58,830 nt of DNA. Source: Holophagaceae bacterium (GTDB taxonomy: Bacteria; Acidobacteriota; Holophagae; Holophagales; Holophagaceae). The stretch lies in the NCBI GenBank assembly GCA_003165415.1, contig PLUC01000079.1, forward strand, positions 7,551 through 66,380, written 5' to 3'. The notes beneath the pieces are model-generated. The model was not told the DNA's origin, did no database searches, and worked only from the letters and a program-made list of their open reading frames with translations. Of the stretch, positions 24,015-33,764 are shown in pieces. Within the stretch, counting starts at the first letter, position 1, and each line of letters starts with the position of its first letter. The position numbers and the translations under genes are program-made.

Positions 24015-24950
24015 ATGGAACCACGCATCCAGACCTTAACAATCGATATCCGGCGCCTGCGGGTGCTCCGGGAACTGCAGGCGCGAGGCACGGTCGGAGC
24101 CACGGCGGGCGCGCTGAACCTGACCCCATCGGCCATTTCCCAGCAGATCGCGTCCCTGAGCCGCGAGGCCGGGGTGCCGCTGCTCATGCCCCATGGCCGG
24201 GGAGTGCGCCTCACCCCCCAGGCCATGCTCCTGCTCGAGCACGCATCGGCCATCGACGCCCAACTGGAGCGCGCCAGGGCGGACCTGGCGGCCTTCGACG
24301 AGGGCATCGTCGGCCACGTCACCATCGGGGCATTCGCCACCGCCATTGTCGGCATCATGGCCCCCGCCCTGGTCCGGCTGCGCCGGGAGCGGCCACGGTT
24401 GCGGCTGTCGGTGTTCGAGACCGAGGCGCCGGAATGCTTCACCCGGCTGGACGCAGGAGATCTCGATATCGCCATCACGGTGGATTACCACAACGGCCCC
24501 GACCGCGGCGACCCCCGCTACAGCCGGAAGGAGCTGCTGGACGATCCCCTCCTGGTGGCCTTGGCCGAGGATCACCCCATGGCCCCGCAGGCCTTGATCG
24601 AACTCAAGGATCTGGCGACGGAGCCTTGGATCGTGGGGGCTATGCGCGGACCTTGCCAGGAGGTTGGTTTGGCCGCATGCACGTCTGCTGGGTTCAATCC
24701 AGGCATCATCCACCATGCCAACGACTGGTCCGCAGTCTTCGCCCTGGTGGCCGCGGGCTGCGGCGTGGCCCTGGTGCCGCGGATGGCCGTTCCCAGTGCG
24801 GTACAGGCCGGGGTGGCCTTGCGCGCCCTGAAGGGTCCGCAGAGCCCCAGCCGGCATGTGTACGCCGCCATTCGCGCGGGGTCCGAGGGCTACCCGAGTC
24901 TGGTCCCAGTGCTCGCCGCGCTGCAGGACCTCCCAGAACCCGAGACCTAG
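24015..24950 (+). CDS. LysR family transcriptional regulator
   Basis: 311 residues. The N-terminal winged helix-turn-helix is seen as LRVLRELQARGTVGATAGAL and NLTPSAISQQIASLSREAGV, the LysR DNA-reading helix. The rest is the two-lobed periplasmic-binding-like effector domain (GHVTIGAFATAIVGIMAPAL; GDLDIAITVDY; AVFALVAAGCGVALVPRMAV). Divergent from the CTP-synthase-related gene, the usual arrangement for a regulator and its target. There is no clear ribosome binding site before ATG 24015. Overlaps the convergent ridA stop by 4 bases. Effector unknown. Confidence 0.9.
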   Translation: MEPRIQTLTIDIRRLRVLRELQARGTVGATAGALNLTPSAISQQIASLSREAGVPLLMPHGRGVRLTPQAMLLLEHASAIDAQLERARADLAAFDEGIVGHVTIGAFATAIVGIMAPALVRLRRERPRLRLSVFETEAPECFTRLDAGDLDIAITVDYHNGPDRGDPRYSRKELLDDPLLVALAEDHPMAPQALIELKDLATEPWIVGAMRGPCQEVGLAACTSAGFNPGIIHHANDWSAVFALVAAGCGVALVPRMAVPSAVQAGVALRALKGPQSPSRHVYAAIRAGSEGYPSLVPVLAALQDLPEPET

Positions 24951-25321
24951 ATCCCAGCGATGAGCTCGATCTCCACCTTGGCGCCCTTGGGCAGCGCGGC
25001 CACCTGGACGGTGCTGCGGGCCGGTTTCGCCCCGCCCAGCAGCCTTTCGTAGACCGCGTTGAAGGCGCCGAACTCGGCCAGATCGGTGAGGAAGACCGTG
25101 GTCTTGAGCACCCGGGACCAGTCCGTGCCGGCCTCGGCGAGGATGGCGGTGAGGTTGCCGATGACCTGCTCGGTCTGGGCCTCGATGGGTCCGGTGACCA
25201 ACTCCATGGTTCCGGGCACCAGCGCGATCTGGCCGGCCGAGAACAGCAGGTTGCCCAGCACCTTGGCCTGGGAGTAGGGGCCGATGGCGGCGGGGGCGTG
25301 GGCGGTATTGATGGTCTGCAT
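24947..25321 (-). CDS. ridA: RidA family enamine/imine deaminase
   Basis: 124 residues from ATG 25321 (AGGAG upstream). RidA hydrolyses reactive 2-aminoacrylate-type enamines to 2-keto acids. Typical parts: AIGPYSQAKVLGNLLFSAGQ, LTAILAEAGTDWSRVLKTTV, FNAVYERLLGGAKPARSTVQ with the carboxylate-binding Arg, and the end LPKGAKVEIELIAGI. Family marks GPYSQA, KxTVFL and PARSTVxV are all present. Twenty bases downstream of the SWIM-domain gene, same strand; likely the last gene of that transcript. Confidence 0.93.
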   Translation of the reverse strand: MQTINTAHAPAAIGPYSQAKVLGNLLFSAGQIALVPGTMELVTGPIEAQTEQVIGNLTAILAEAGTDWSRVLKTTVFLTDLAEFGAFNAVYERLLGGAKPARSTVQVAALPKGAKVEIELIAGI

Positions 25322-25341
25322 GAAGGCTCCTGGGGTTCGGG

Positions 25342-26298
25342 TCAGTTCTTGCTCCACCGGCGCTTCTTGTTGTGACGCCAAGGCTTCACGGCTGGCGGGG
25401 CGGGAATGGGGGTTTCGAAGGGCGAGGGCGCGGAGCTGCTTTCGGGCTCCGGATCATCCATGCTGTCCACCCCTTCCTCGATCTGCAGCTGGACCACCTG
25501 GGCAGTGCGGTGCATGAGCGCGGCCAGGCACAAGCTGGCCTCGATCCGGGCGTGGGGCAGCGGGCCGAGCTGGATGAACACGGAAGGGTCGGCCGGGATG
25601 GTGCGGGGCAGGGCGATGTCCGGCAGGGGCACCGGGGGCGCGTCGTAGGCGTCGTCGGGCATGCGGAACCAGGGCTCGGCCATCTCCCGGCGCCGGGGCA
25701 GCAGGTCCACCACCGAGACCACCTTCTTCGGCCGCCCGCGCTTCCTGGGGGCCTCCACCGCGGGCACTTCCATGCGCGCCTGGAGCGCTTCCAGCACTTC
25801 TTCCCGGGTGCGCCCGCGCAGGTCGAACAGCAGCCAGGGGTCCCGGTCCAGGGCCTCGGCCATGATGTAGCAGACCGCGGCCACGTGCTTGCACGGGTTG
25901 GCCCAGTCCGGGCAGTCGCAGTGGGTCTGCAGCTCCTTGGGCACCCTGGGATACAGGCTGGCGCCGGATTCCCTGAAGGTCTCGTCCAGCCCCTGGGGCA
26001 TCTCTCCGGCCAGGAGCGAGGCCACGAACCGGCTTTCCAGGTGGATCCGCTCCAGGGCCTTCTCCCACTGGGCCGCGGTGAGCGCCGGAAGGCCCAGGGT
26101 GACGTTGTAGGTCTTGCGGCCGTGGACCTTGGCCTGGATCTCGCCGGGGCTGACGGTGAAGTGGCTCACGGCGCCCTCCTCCGCGTACTTCTTGCCGCGG
26201 GGCAGGCGGTTCTCGAAATCGTCGCCCAGCTGCTCCAGGGCCGTGATCCAGAGGCGCCCCCACCAGGTGGTGCCGAAGCGCTCGCTCAGCGTGGTCAC
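25342..26298 (-). CDS. SWIM zinc-finger protein, partner of SNF2 helicase
   Basis: 318 residues. The N-terminus GTTWWGRLWITALEQL is typical of bacterial SWIM proteins next to SNF2 helicases. The SWIM finger is at about 126-140: HCDCPDWANPCKHVAAVCY (CxC...CxH). An AT-hook-like RKRGRPKK lies near 188 and the C-terminus is Pro/Ser-rich and basic. The ATG overlaps the SNF2 stop (ATGA), so the two are made together. Such pairs are widespread but their task (chromatin-like remodelling, repair or phage defence) is not settled. Confidence 0.87.
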   Translation of the reverse strand: MTTLSERFGTTWWGRLWITALEQLGDDFENRLPRGKKYAEEGAVSHFTVSPGEIQAKVHGRKTYNVTLGLPALTAAQWEKALERIHLESRFVASLLAGEMPQGLDETFRESGASLYPRVPKELQTHCDCPDWANPCKHVAAVCYIMAEALDRDPWLLFDLRGRTREEVLEALQARMEVPAVEAPRKRGRPKKVVSVVDLLPRRREMAEPWFRMPDDAYDAPPVPLPDIALPRTIPADPSVFIQLGPLPHARIEASLCLAALMHRTAQVVQLQIEEGVDSMDDPEPESSSAPSPFETPIPAPPAVKPWRHNKKRRWSKN

Positions 26299-29200
26299 GA
26301 GATCACCCCTTTGCGCAAGGCCACTTTGGGCTTTTTCCGGACCAGCCCCTTGGCACCGGGGGGCCGGCCGCGGGTGGGCCTCTCGGTATCCCCTTCGGGA
26401 ATACGCGAGACCAACTGATTTTTCAAGGGCGCGGCCGCCAGGGCCAGCTCCGGCTCTTCCGGGTCACGCCCGGGCTCGTCGGCCTCGGCGGGCGCCGGCA
26501 CCGGCGCCGGGGGCGCAGGCGCCTGGGTGGCGCGGCCATGGCCGTTGACGTGGCCGTTGCCGTTGGGCTCGTCCTCGCCCATGATGTCGGCGTCGGGCTC
26601 CAGCAGCACCAGCCGGCGCAGCGCGTCGTCGTCCAGCTCGGTGAGCCAGCCTTCGCCGGTGCCCACCACCCGGTCCGCCAGGTCCCGCTTGGATTCCAGC
26701 ATGGCGTCGATCTTCTCCTCGAGGGTGCCCATGGTGATGAGCTTGTGCACCTGGACGTTCTTGGTCTGGCCGATGCGGTAGGTCCGGTCCGTGGCCTGGT
26801 CCTCCACCGCCGGGTTCCACCAGCGGTCGAAGTGGAAGACGTGGGTGGCGGCGGTGAGGTTCAGGCCGACCCCGCCGGCCTTGAGGCTGAGCAGCAGCAC
26901 CTTGGCGCCGTCGGCGTCCTCCTGGAAGCTGCGCACCATCTCGTCCCGCTGTTCCCGCGAGGATCCGCCGTGCAGGAACGGCGGCTCGAAGCCGAGCACG
27001 TCGTTCAGGTGGATCTGGAGCCGGTCGCCCATCTCCTTGAACTGGGTGAACACCAGCGCCTTCTCGCCGGTCTCCAGCACTTCCTCCAGCATCTCGGTGA
27101 GCCGCTCCAGCTTGCCGCTGCGGCCTTTGTAAGGGCCGGTGGTCTTGAGGAACTGGGTGGGGTGGTTGCAGATCTGCTTGAGGTGGGTGAGCAGGGCCAG
27201 GATCCGGCCCCTGCGCTCGATGCCCTGGGCCGCAGACAGGTCCAGGTCCATCTGCTCCACCCGGGCCTTGTAGAGTTGGGCCTGCTCCTTGCTGAGCTGG
27301 GTGTAGACCTTCATCTCCAGCTTCTCGGGGAGATCCTGGATGATGGTGCGGTCGGTCTTGAGCCGGCGGAGGATGAATGGGCCGACCCGCTGGCGCAGCT
27401 CCAGGGCGGCGTCGGGATCCCGGTACTTCTCGATGGGCGAGGCGAACTGGTCCTTGAACACGGTCTCGCCGCCCAGGTAGCCCGGGAGCGCGAAGGCCAG
27501 GATGGACCACAGCTCCAGCAGCCGGTTCTCGATGGGGGTGCCGGTGAGGGCCAGCTTGAAGGCGGCCTTCAGTTTGCGCACGGCCTTGGCCTGGAACGAG
27601 CCGGCGTTCTTGATGGCCTGGGCCTCGTCCACCACCGCCATGCCCCAGTGGCGGGCGGAGAAGATCTCCTCCTCGCGCCGGATCACGCCGTAGGTTGTGA
27701 GCACGATGGTGTGCGGCCGGAACACCTTGGGCAGGCTGTCGCGGTTGTTGCCGTGGTGCACGAAGAACGGGATGGTGGGCGCGAACTTGGCGATCTCGCG
27801 CTCCCAGTTGCCCAGCAGCGAGGTGGGGCAGACCAGCAGGGTGGGCGGGCCTACGTTGGGGTTCTTCTGCTGCCGGTGCAGCAGCAGCGCCAGCACCTCG
27901 ATGGTCTTGCCCAGGCCCATGTCGTCGGCCAGGATGCCGCCCAGGCCGAGCCGGCACAGGCCGTCCAGCCAGGCCAGGCCGCGCAGCTGGTAGGGCCGCA
28001 GCTGGCCGATGAACCCGGCGGGCTGGGTGATGGGCTGGTCGGGGAGGATCTTCAGCTCGTCCAGGGCGGCGCCGAAATCGCCGGCCGCCTCCACTTCGAT
28101 GGCCTCGCTCACCCCCGGGATGCGGGCGGTGCCGGTGAGGGCCGCGGCCAGGGCCTCGCCCCGGCTCATGCTCTCGAAGCCGGCGCCGCGGCTGGCCTGG
28201 ATCACCTGGGTGATCTGCTTGAGGGTGGCCGGGTCCAGGGCCACCCACTTGCCCTTCCAGGCCACCAGGGGGTGCTTGAGGCTGGCCATCTGGGCGAAGT
28301 CCTGGAGGTCCAGGGTGTCGTTGCCCAGCATCAGCGACCAGTCCGCCGAGACCGCGCCGTCGAGGCCTTCCTGGGCCGAGCCGTCGCCGGCCGCCGCCAG
28401 GAGCTGGCGGGCGCCGAGCTTGACCTTGGCCCGCAGCCGGCGGGCGCCGCCGAACTCCGCCAGGGCTTCGGGGATGTGCACCAGGAACCCGGCCTCCTTG
28501 AGCTGGGCGGCGCCGCGGGTGAGGAACTCCCAGGCCTCGGTGGGGTTGAGGATGAGGTCATCCGGCTGCTTGCCGGACAGGGTGCCCTGCAGGGCCGGGA
28601 AGAACGGCACCGCCCGGGCCAGGCCCCGCAGCAGCACCTTGCGCGCCTCCAGCACCTCGGGCTCGGTGGAGGCCTCCCACAGCCGGTTCACCGGGATGAC
28701 GTCCCCTTCCTGGGTCTCCAGGCCCACCCGCAGGATCCACCCCCCTTCGGAAAGGCGGTCGGCCTCCTGGATGGCGTCCTTGCCCGGCGGCACCGGGGGC
28801 GCCTCCAGCGTGAGGCTGGGCCGGATCCACTGGACCCGCGCGCCTTCGCTCCACTGCTCCAGCTGCTCGCCCAGGGTCCGCTCGGTGATGCCGATGGTGG
28901 GGAACTCGTTCATGGGGTGGCTGAGGGCCACCATCAGCCGCTCGTCCCAGGGCAGGCGGTCCCGCTTGTGCCCGCGCAGGCGGTGGATCAGGCCCAGCCG
29001 GGGATCTTCGCCCTGCCTGAGCGACCCGGCCACGAAGCGCACCAGGAAATCCGCGCCGTCCTCCAGGAAGGCCCGCAGCACCATCTGGCCGCTGGGGGGC
29101 ATGGCCAGGTCGTCGTCCAGCTCCTCGGTGTCCAGGGTGCCCAGGGCCAGGCCCTTGGTGAAGGTCCAGCCGTCGTCTTCGGGGAAGGCCAGGGCCGAGG

Positions 29201-29636
29201 GTGGCATGGACTTCAGGAGCAGGTCCAGGGCCTCCCGGTCCGCGGGGCTGGTGAGGCTGATGCCCCAGGTGGCGCGCCAGGGGTTGCCGCGGGTGTCCAG
29301 CTGGGGCAGCAGGGCGCCCCGGAGCACCATGGACTGCAGCAGGCGCAGGGCCACCCCCCAGAAGGCCAGGCTGCCCCCCACCCGCTCGGGATCGGTGGGC
29401 ATGGAGGCCAGCCAGGGCAGGGCCCGCTGCCAGCGCAAGGGCACGGTGTGGGTTTCCACCAGCCGGCCGTCGGGCAGGAAGGCCCGGGCCCGGGCCGGCG
29501 TCAGCCGGTCCCGGCCGTGGAGGTTGCCGGGTAGGGTGCGCAGGGTCCGCTGCCAGTCGGCGACTCCGGACTCACCCTCAAGACAAAGCAGAAAGCCTCG
29601 GTCCAGTGGACGATACTGAAGAATGGGCCGGGTCAT
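26295..29636 (-). CDS. SNF2 family DEAD/DEAH-box ATPase
   Basis: 1113 residues. N-terminal about 480 residues carry the bacterial SNF2-associated region. The two RecA-like domains follow: motif I LADDMGLGKTIEVLALLL, motif II VVDEAQAIKN, motif III region LALTGTPIENRLLELW, motif V LKAGGVGLNLTAATHVFHFD, motif VI DQATDRTYRIGQ. These translocate on double-stranded DNA using ATP. The C-terminal about 90 residues are a Pro/Ala-rich tail with a basic TRGRPPG segment, AT-hook-like. Divergent from rpiB with a 30-bp gap; AAAAGGG serves as binding site before ATG 29636. Confidence 0.93.
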   Translation of the reverse strand: MTRPILQYRPLDRGFLLCLEGESGVADWQRTLRTLPGNLHGRDRLTPARARAFLPDGRLVETHTVPLRWQRALPWLASMPTDPERVGGSLAFWGVALRLLQSMVLRGALLPQLDTRGNPWRATWGISLTSPADREALDLLLKSMPPSALAFPEDDGWTFTKGLALGTLDTEELDDDLAMPPSGQMVLRAFLEDGADFLVRFVAGSLRQGEDPRLGLIHRLRGHKRDRLPWDERLMVALSHPMNEFPTIGITERTLGEQLEQWSEGARVQWIRPSLTLEAPPVPPGKDAIQEADRLSEGGWILRVGLETQEGDVIPVNRLWEASTEPEVLEARKVLLRGLARAVPFFPALQGTLSGKQPDDLILNPTEAWEFLTRGAAQLKEAGFLVHIPEALAEFGGARRLRAKVKLGARQLLAAAGDGSAQEGLDGAVSADWSLMLGNDTLDLQDFAQMASLKHPLVAWKGKWVALDPATLKQITQVIQASRGAGFESMSRGEALAAALTGTARIPGVSEAIEVEAAGDFGAALDELKILPDQPITQPAGFIGQLRPYQLRGLAWLDGLCRLGLGGILADDMGLGKTIEVLALLLHRQQKNPNVGPPTLLVCPTSLLGNWEREIAKFAPTIPFFVHHGNNRDSLPKVFRPHTIVLTTYGVIRREEEIFSARHWGMAVVDEAQAIKNAGSFQAKAVRKLKAAFKLALTGTPIENRLLELWSILAFALPGYLGGETVFKDQFASPIEKYRDPDAALELRQRVGPFILRRLKTDRTIIQDLPEKLEMKVYTQLSKEQAQLYKARVEQMDLDLSAAQGIERRGRILALLTHLKQICNHPTQFLKTTGPYKGRSGKLERLTEMLEEVLETGEKALVFTQFKEMGDRLQIHLNDVLGFEPPFLHGGSSREQRDEMVRSFQEDADGAKVLLLSLKAGGVGLNLTAATHVFHFDRWWNPAVEDQATDRTYRIGQTKNVQVHKLITMGTLEEKIDAMLESKRDLADRVVGTGEGWLTELDDDALRRLVLLEPDADIMGEDEPNGNGHVNGHGRATQAPAPPAPVPAPAEADEPGRDPEEPELALAAAPLKNQLVSRIPEGDTERPTRGRPPGAKGLVRKKPKVALRKGVIS

Positions 29637-29666
29637 TCAGTTACCCTTTTCCTGGGAGCGACACAT

Positions 29667-30104
29667 ATGAGGCTTGGTTTTGCTAGCGATCATGCAGGTT
29701 ATGACCTCAAGGAGCGCCTGAAGGCATGGGCCCTGGCGCAGGGACACGAGGTGGTCGACTTCGGAACCGATGGTCCTGGCTCTGTGGATTATCCGGATTT
29801 CGCGCACCGGGCAGCGGCAGGAATGGACAAGTGGGAACGCCTGGTACTGGTCTGCGGGTCGGGGATCGGGATCAGCATCACGGCCAACCGCCATGCCAAC
29901 ATCCGTTGTGCCCTGGTGACTTCCCCCGAGCACGCCAGACTGGCTAGACAGCACAACGACGCAAACGCCATCGCTTTCGGCCAGCGGCTGACGGATCCGC
30001 TCCAAGCTGAATATTACCTTAAAACCTTTTTGGAAACCCCTTTTCTCGGTGGCCGCCACCAAAATCGCGTGAAAAAAATCGAACTGGATCCCAAAAATGA
30101 CTAG
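29667..30104 (+). CDS. rpiB: Ribose-5-phosphate isomerase B
   Basis: Interconverts ribose 5-phosphate and ribulose 5-phosphate. 145 residues with the family start [19 protein letters not shown], the phosphate/substrate loop VDYPDFA, the active-site [16 protein letters not shown] (Cys base), and [22 protein letters not shown] precedes ATG 29667. Its end overlaps the start of rph by 8 bases, so they are co-translated. Confidence 0.95.
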   Translation: MRLGFASDHAGYDLKERLKAWALAQGHEVVDFGTDGPGSVDYPDFAHRAAAGMDKWERLVLVCGSGIGISITANRHANIRCALVTSPEHARLARQHNDANAIAFGQRLTDPLQAEYYLKTFLETPFLGGRHQNRVKKIELDPKND

Positions 30105-30825
30105 AAACAATAATGAAATTAGAAACTTACGTCTGGAGACCGGCGTCCAGGTCCATGCGCACGGATCCTGCCTGATCCGCCTGGGCGACACCCACGTGCT
30201 CTGCTCCGCCAGCCTGGAAGAGCGCGTCCCGGCCTGGATGAAAGGCCAGGGCCGGGGCTGGATTACTTCCGAGTACGGGATGCTGCCGGGGAGCACCCAC
30301 ACCCGGACGGACCGGGAGGCGGCCAAGGGCAAGCAGCAGGGCCGGACCGTGGAGATCCAGCGCCTCATCGGCCGGAGCCTGCGCCAGGCGGTGGACCTGC
30401 AGGCCCTGGGCGAGCGCCAGATCACCCTGGACTGCGATGTGCTCAACGCCGACGGCGGCACCCGCTGCGCCGCCATCACCGGGGCCTGGGTGGCCCTGGC
30501 CCTGGCCCTGCGGGCCCGGGGGCTGAGCGCCGCCCTGGGGCGCCAGGTGGCGGCGGTGAGCGTGGGCATCCTGGAGCGGGAGGACGCCGGCCTGCGCCGG
30601 GGGCTGATCCTGGACCTGGAGTACGAGGAGGACCACCGGGCGGCGGTGGACTGCAACCTGGTGGCGGCGGGCCTGGCGTGGGCGGCGGGCGGGCTGGAGC
30701 TGGTGGAATTCCAGTCCACCGGTGAGGGGCGCAGCTTCAGCCGGGCCGAGACCCTGGCGCTGCTGGACCTGGGGCTGGAGGGCTGCGGCGCGATGATGGC
30801 GGCCCAATGCGCGGCGCTGGCATGA
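30097..30825 (+). CDS. rph: Ribonuclease PH
   Basis: Phosphorolytic 3'-5' exonuclease trimming tRNA 3' ends. 242 residues. Marks: [60 protein letters not shown] (phosphate-binding Arg), [20 protein letters not shown] and [20 protein letters not shown], all standard for the family. Starts inside the end of rpiB; its stop overlaps the next start as ATGA. Confidence 0.95.
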   Translation: MTRNNNEIRNLRLETGVQVHAHGSCLIRLGDTHVLCSASLEERVPAWMKGQGRGWITSEYGMLPGSTHTRTDREAAKGKQQGRTVEIQRLIGRSLRQAVDLQALGERQITLDCDVLNADGGTRCAAITGAWVALALALRARGLSAALGRQVAAVSVGILEREDAGLRRGLILDLEYEEDHRAAVDCNLVAAGLAWAAGGLELVEFQSTGEGRSFSRAETLALLDLGLEGCGAMMAAQCAALA

Positions 30826-33689
30826 GCAGAGGGTGGGCGGCCCTGGCCGTGCTCGCTCCCGCCTGCCTGCTGGCGGCCCAGGCCCAAGCGCTGGAGGCGC
30901 CCTTCGCTGTGAAGGTCGTGCCTGCGGATTTCGTGTTCCGCTTCGCCCCCCGGGTGGAGCTTCCCGGAAGGCCCTCCCTGGCCCTGGTGCTGAGCGGCGG
31001 AGGCGCCCGCGGCGTGGCCCACATCGGCGTGATCCAGCGCCTGGAGGAAGCCGGCGTGCCCATCGACAGCATCACCGGCACCAGCGCCGGCTCGCTCATG
31101 GGCGCGCTCATGGCCTGCGGCTTCTCGGGCAAGGAGATCGAGGAGCTGTTCACCCGGGTGGACTTCAACCGGGCCTTCCTGGACCCGCTGCTGCGCAATC
31201 CCGGGCGCACCCTTCAGGAGGACGAGGCGGAGAACGGGACCTTCCTCTCCATCGAGATGAACGGCGGCAAGCCCTCCTTCGCCCTGGCCCTGCGCGACGG
31301 GGTGGAGATCCAGCGGACCCTGGAAGGCCTGCTGGCCCGGGGCGCCTATTTCTCCGGGGGGACCTACGACGGCTTGAAATGGCCCCTGCGGGTGGTGGCC
31401 ACCAACCTGGAGACGGGCCAGGGCCGGATCTTCGCGGAAGGCGACCTGGTGGAGGTGCTGCGGGCTTCCATGGCCGTGCCCGGGGCCTTCAGCCCGGTGC
31501 TCATCGGCGGCCAGCACTATGTGGACGGGGCCCTGGTGGAGAACCTGCCGGTGTCCGTGGCCAAGGAGAGCTTCCATCCGGATCTGACCCTGGCGGTGGA
31601 CGTGAGCTCGCCGCTGGAGAGCCGCACTTCCTCCAACTTCTTCTCGCTGGCCGCCCGCAGCCTGGACCTGGTGGTGGAGCGCAGGCAGTGGGAAAGCCGC
31701 GCAGCGGCCAGCATCCTGATCCGGCCGCAGCTTGGGCCGATCAATTTCCTCGACTACGGCGATCAGGTTCCGGCCATGGTGGCGGCGGGGCGCAAGGCCT
31801 TCGACGCGGCCATCCCGGCCCTCAGGGCGGCGGTGCTGGACCCCCTGGGCGGCGAGGAGCTGCTGCCGGTGCGCCGCGCGGTGGTCCAGGCAACTGATAT
31901 GACTGAGGGGGGACCGCGCGCTGGTGAGCCCTCTCATGCCACGCATGCATGGCATCCCCTCAGACTCCCCCACTCCATGCCCGGGCAGAGCCCGGACATG
32001 GAGTCTACGCTTCCCCCGGAGGCCGCGGCCATGATGGGCCGGGCGCTGCCCGAGGGCCAGCCGATCCGCCGCCAGGGCGTCCTGGTGGTGCTCCAGCAGA
32101 TGCTGCTGCACGGCTGGGCCAGGGAGGCCAAGGCGGAATGCGCGACCCAGGACGGGGAGCCGGTGGTCCGGTTCCAGTTCACGCCCTTCGCCCGGATCCG
32201 GCAGCGCCAGGTGCAGGCGCCGGAGGTCTGGCGGGAGCAGATCGAGGCCGGGCTGCGGGAGCGCTTCCCGCTGGGGGCGGCCTTCAACCCCGAAGCCTTC
32301 GGGGACTTCGTGGGCGGCTGGGTGCACCGGATCGTGATGGACGGCGTGCCGCTGGTGGACGTGCGCGGATCCGGTTTCGTGGATGAATCCGGCGTGCTCA
32401 AGGTGGTGGTCCAGGAGCCGCGGATCCGCAAGGTCACGGTCCTGGGCGGCGGCCGGGAAGCCGAGACCCGCTACCTCAGGACCACCATGGGCAAGCTGAT
32501 CGGGCAGCCCCTGCGCACCGCCCGGCTGCGCAACGCCATCGACATGGCCGAAAGCCGCCTGCAGCTTCTGGAGCTGCGCTACCAGCTCCGGCCGGCGGAG
32601 GGCCCCGGGGGCGGGGTGGAGCTGGTCCTGGTGCCGGTGCACCACCAGAGGCAGTCCCTGGACCTGAGCGTGGGCTACGAATCCAACCTGGGGGCCGAGG
32701 TCGGCTTCACCTACCGCACGGTCAATGTGGGCGGCGTGGGCGTCGTGGGGGAGATCGGCGGCGCCAAGAACCGCCTGGAGGACCAGGTGTGGCTGGCCCT
32801 CCGCGGGCCGGTGGCCCAGACCCTGCCCGGGACCGGTCTGGAATTCCTGGCCTCCTCATCCCGCCAGCGGCTGGACGGGCCCTTGAGCTTCAACAGCGGC
32901 ACCCTCCCGGCCGGGATCGACGGCGGCAGGGTGGAGCGGCGGGACCTGGACCTGGGCTGGTTCGTGCGGTTCGGCAACCTGGGACAGGGCAAGGCCGCGC
33001 TCGACGGCGACTGGCGGGAGGCCGCCGCCAGCTGGAGCGGCCAGCGGGTGGTGAGCCACCAGCGCACCGCCGGCCTGTCCACGGAGTGGGACAACTTCGA
33101 CCGGCACACCTTCCCCCGGGACGGCCTGCTGCTGCGCGGCCGCTACGGCTACGGCGAGGCCATGGCGGAGCCCGATTCCGGGCCGGCCCCCGGACCGGCC
33201 GCGCCCTTCCGCTTCGCCTACCTGCGGGCCCGGGGGATCACCTCCTTCGGCTCCGACCGGCTCGCGGCCAATCCGGGGCTGGATCTGGACCTGGAATGGG
33301 GCTACGGCAACCACCTGCCCCTGGACCGCTGGTGGACCCTGGGCGGGACCTCCTTCCTCATGGGCTCAAAGTCCATGGGCTACCTGGCCCCGAACTTCCT
33401 GGTGGGGCGCCTGGGCCTGCCGGTGCGCGTGCCCGGGCCCTTCGGCCTGTCCTTCCAGGCGATTCCCAGGTTCGACTACGGCCTTCTCGCCGGCGACCCC
33501 GGCAGCCTGTTCTCCGCCAACCGGGGCGAGGCCGCCGGGCTCATGCTCCGGACCATCCTGGCCCGGTTCTACGTGGAGCTCTCCTACGGCTACCTGCGCA
33601 CCGACCAGGGCCTGGGCTGGAGCAGGTACTCGGGCGCGCTCACCGCCCTCATCGGCACCCAGCCGTTCGACATCTGGAGCCGCCGTTGA
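30822..33689 (+). CDS. Patatin-like phospholipase fused to POTRA/Omp85 barrel (type Vd autotransporter class)
   Basis: 955 residues from ATG 30822, overlapping the rph stop. A signal peptide (about 1-24, [17 protein letters not shown]) leads to the periplasm. The patatin domain (about 52-340) has the oxyanion loop [13 protein letters not shown], nucleophile GTSAGSL (Ser about 88) and the catalytic [11 protein letters not shown] linker with nested palindromes follows (31903-32004). Then a POTRA-like part ([20 protein letters not shown]) and a C-terminal Omp85 beta barrel ([20 protein letters not shown]; ending [18 protein letters not shown]). Architecture as in PlpD, an outer-membrane phospholipase. 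Acts at the outer membrane; substrate lipids unknown. Confidence 0.9.
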   Translation: MSRGWAALAVLAPACLLAAQAQALEAPFAVKVVPADFVFRFAPRVELPGRPSLALVLSGGGARGVAHIGVIQRLEEAGVPIDSITGTSAGSLMGALMACGFSGKEIEELFTRVDFNRAFLDPLLRNPGRTLQEDEAENGTFLSIEMNGGKPSFALALRDGVEIQRTLEGLLARGAYFSGGTYDGLKWPLRVVATNLETGQGRIFAEGDLVEVLRASMAVPGAFSPVLIGGQHYVDGALVENLPVSVAKESFHPDLTLAVDVSSPLESRTSSNFFSLAARSLDLVVERRQWESRAAASILIRPQLGPINFLDYGDQVPAMVAAGRKAFDAAIPALRAAVLDPLGGEELLPVRRAVVQATDMTEGGPRAGEPSHATHAWHPLRLPHSMPGQSPDMESTLPPEAAAMMGRALPEGQPIRRQGVLVVLQQMLLHGWAREAKAECATQDGEPVVRFQFTPFARIRQRQVQAPEVWREQIEAGLRERFPLGAAFNPEAFGDFVGGWVHRIVMDGVPLVDVRGSGFVDESGVLKVVVQEPRIRKVTVLGGGREAETRYLRTTMGKLIGQPLRTARLRNAIDMAESRLQLLELRYQLRPAEGPGGGVELVLVPVHHQRQSLDLSVGYESNLGAEVGFTYRTVNVGGVGVVGEIGGAKNRLEDQVWLALRGPVAQTLPGTGLEFLASSSRQRLDGPLSFNSGTLPAGIDGGRVERRDLDLGWFVRFGNLGQGKAALDGDWREAAASWSGQRVVSHQRTAGLSTEWDNFDRHTFPRDGLLLRGRYGYGEAMAEPDSGPAPGPAAPFRFAYLRARGITSFGSDRLAANPGLDLDLEWGYGNHLPLDRWWTLGGTSFLMGSKSMGYLAPNFLVGRLGLPVRVPGPFGLSFQAIPRFDYGLLAGDPGSLFSANRGEAAGLMLRTILARFYVELSYGYLRTDQGLGWSRYSGALTALIGTQPFDIWSRR
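31903..32004. repeat. Nested palindromes inside the patatin-barrel linker
   Basis: Three inverted repeats stand in 102 bp of coding sequence. CTGAGGGG (31903-31910) mirrors CCCCTCAG (31956-31963). Inside that, ATGCCA (31936) mirrors TGGCAT (31950-31955). Directly after, the 15-base arm 31972-31986 (ACTCCATGCCCGGGC) mirrors 31990-32004 at 14 of 15 positions around AGA. The reading frame runs through, giving a Pro/His/Met-rich linker between domains. It looks like a palindromic repeat inserted in frame. Confidence 0.6.
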
Positions 33690-33764
33690 CAACGGAAACC
33701 TTGCGGATTCCACCAACCCCGGCATTCTTGAGTCATAATCCACTTGGGCTTTGCATGGGGACCT

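Noticed and set aside
29637-32645. 1002-codon minus-strand frame opposite rpiB, rph and the patatin gene
   Set aside because: Three well-supported genes lie on the other strand; the frame has no recognisable motif and His/Gln-rich shadow composition.
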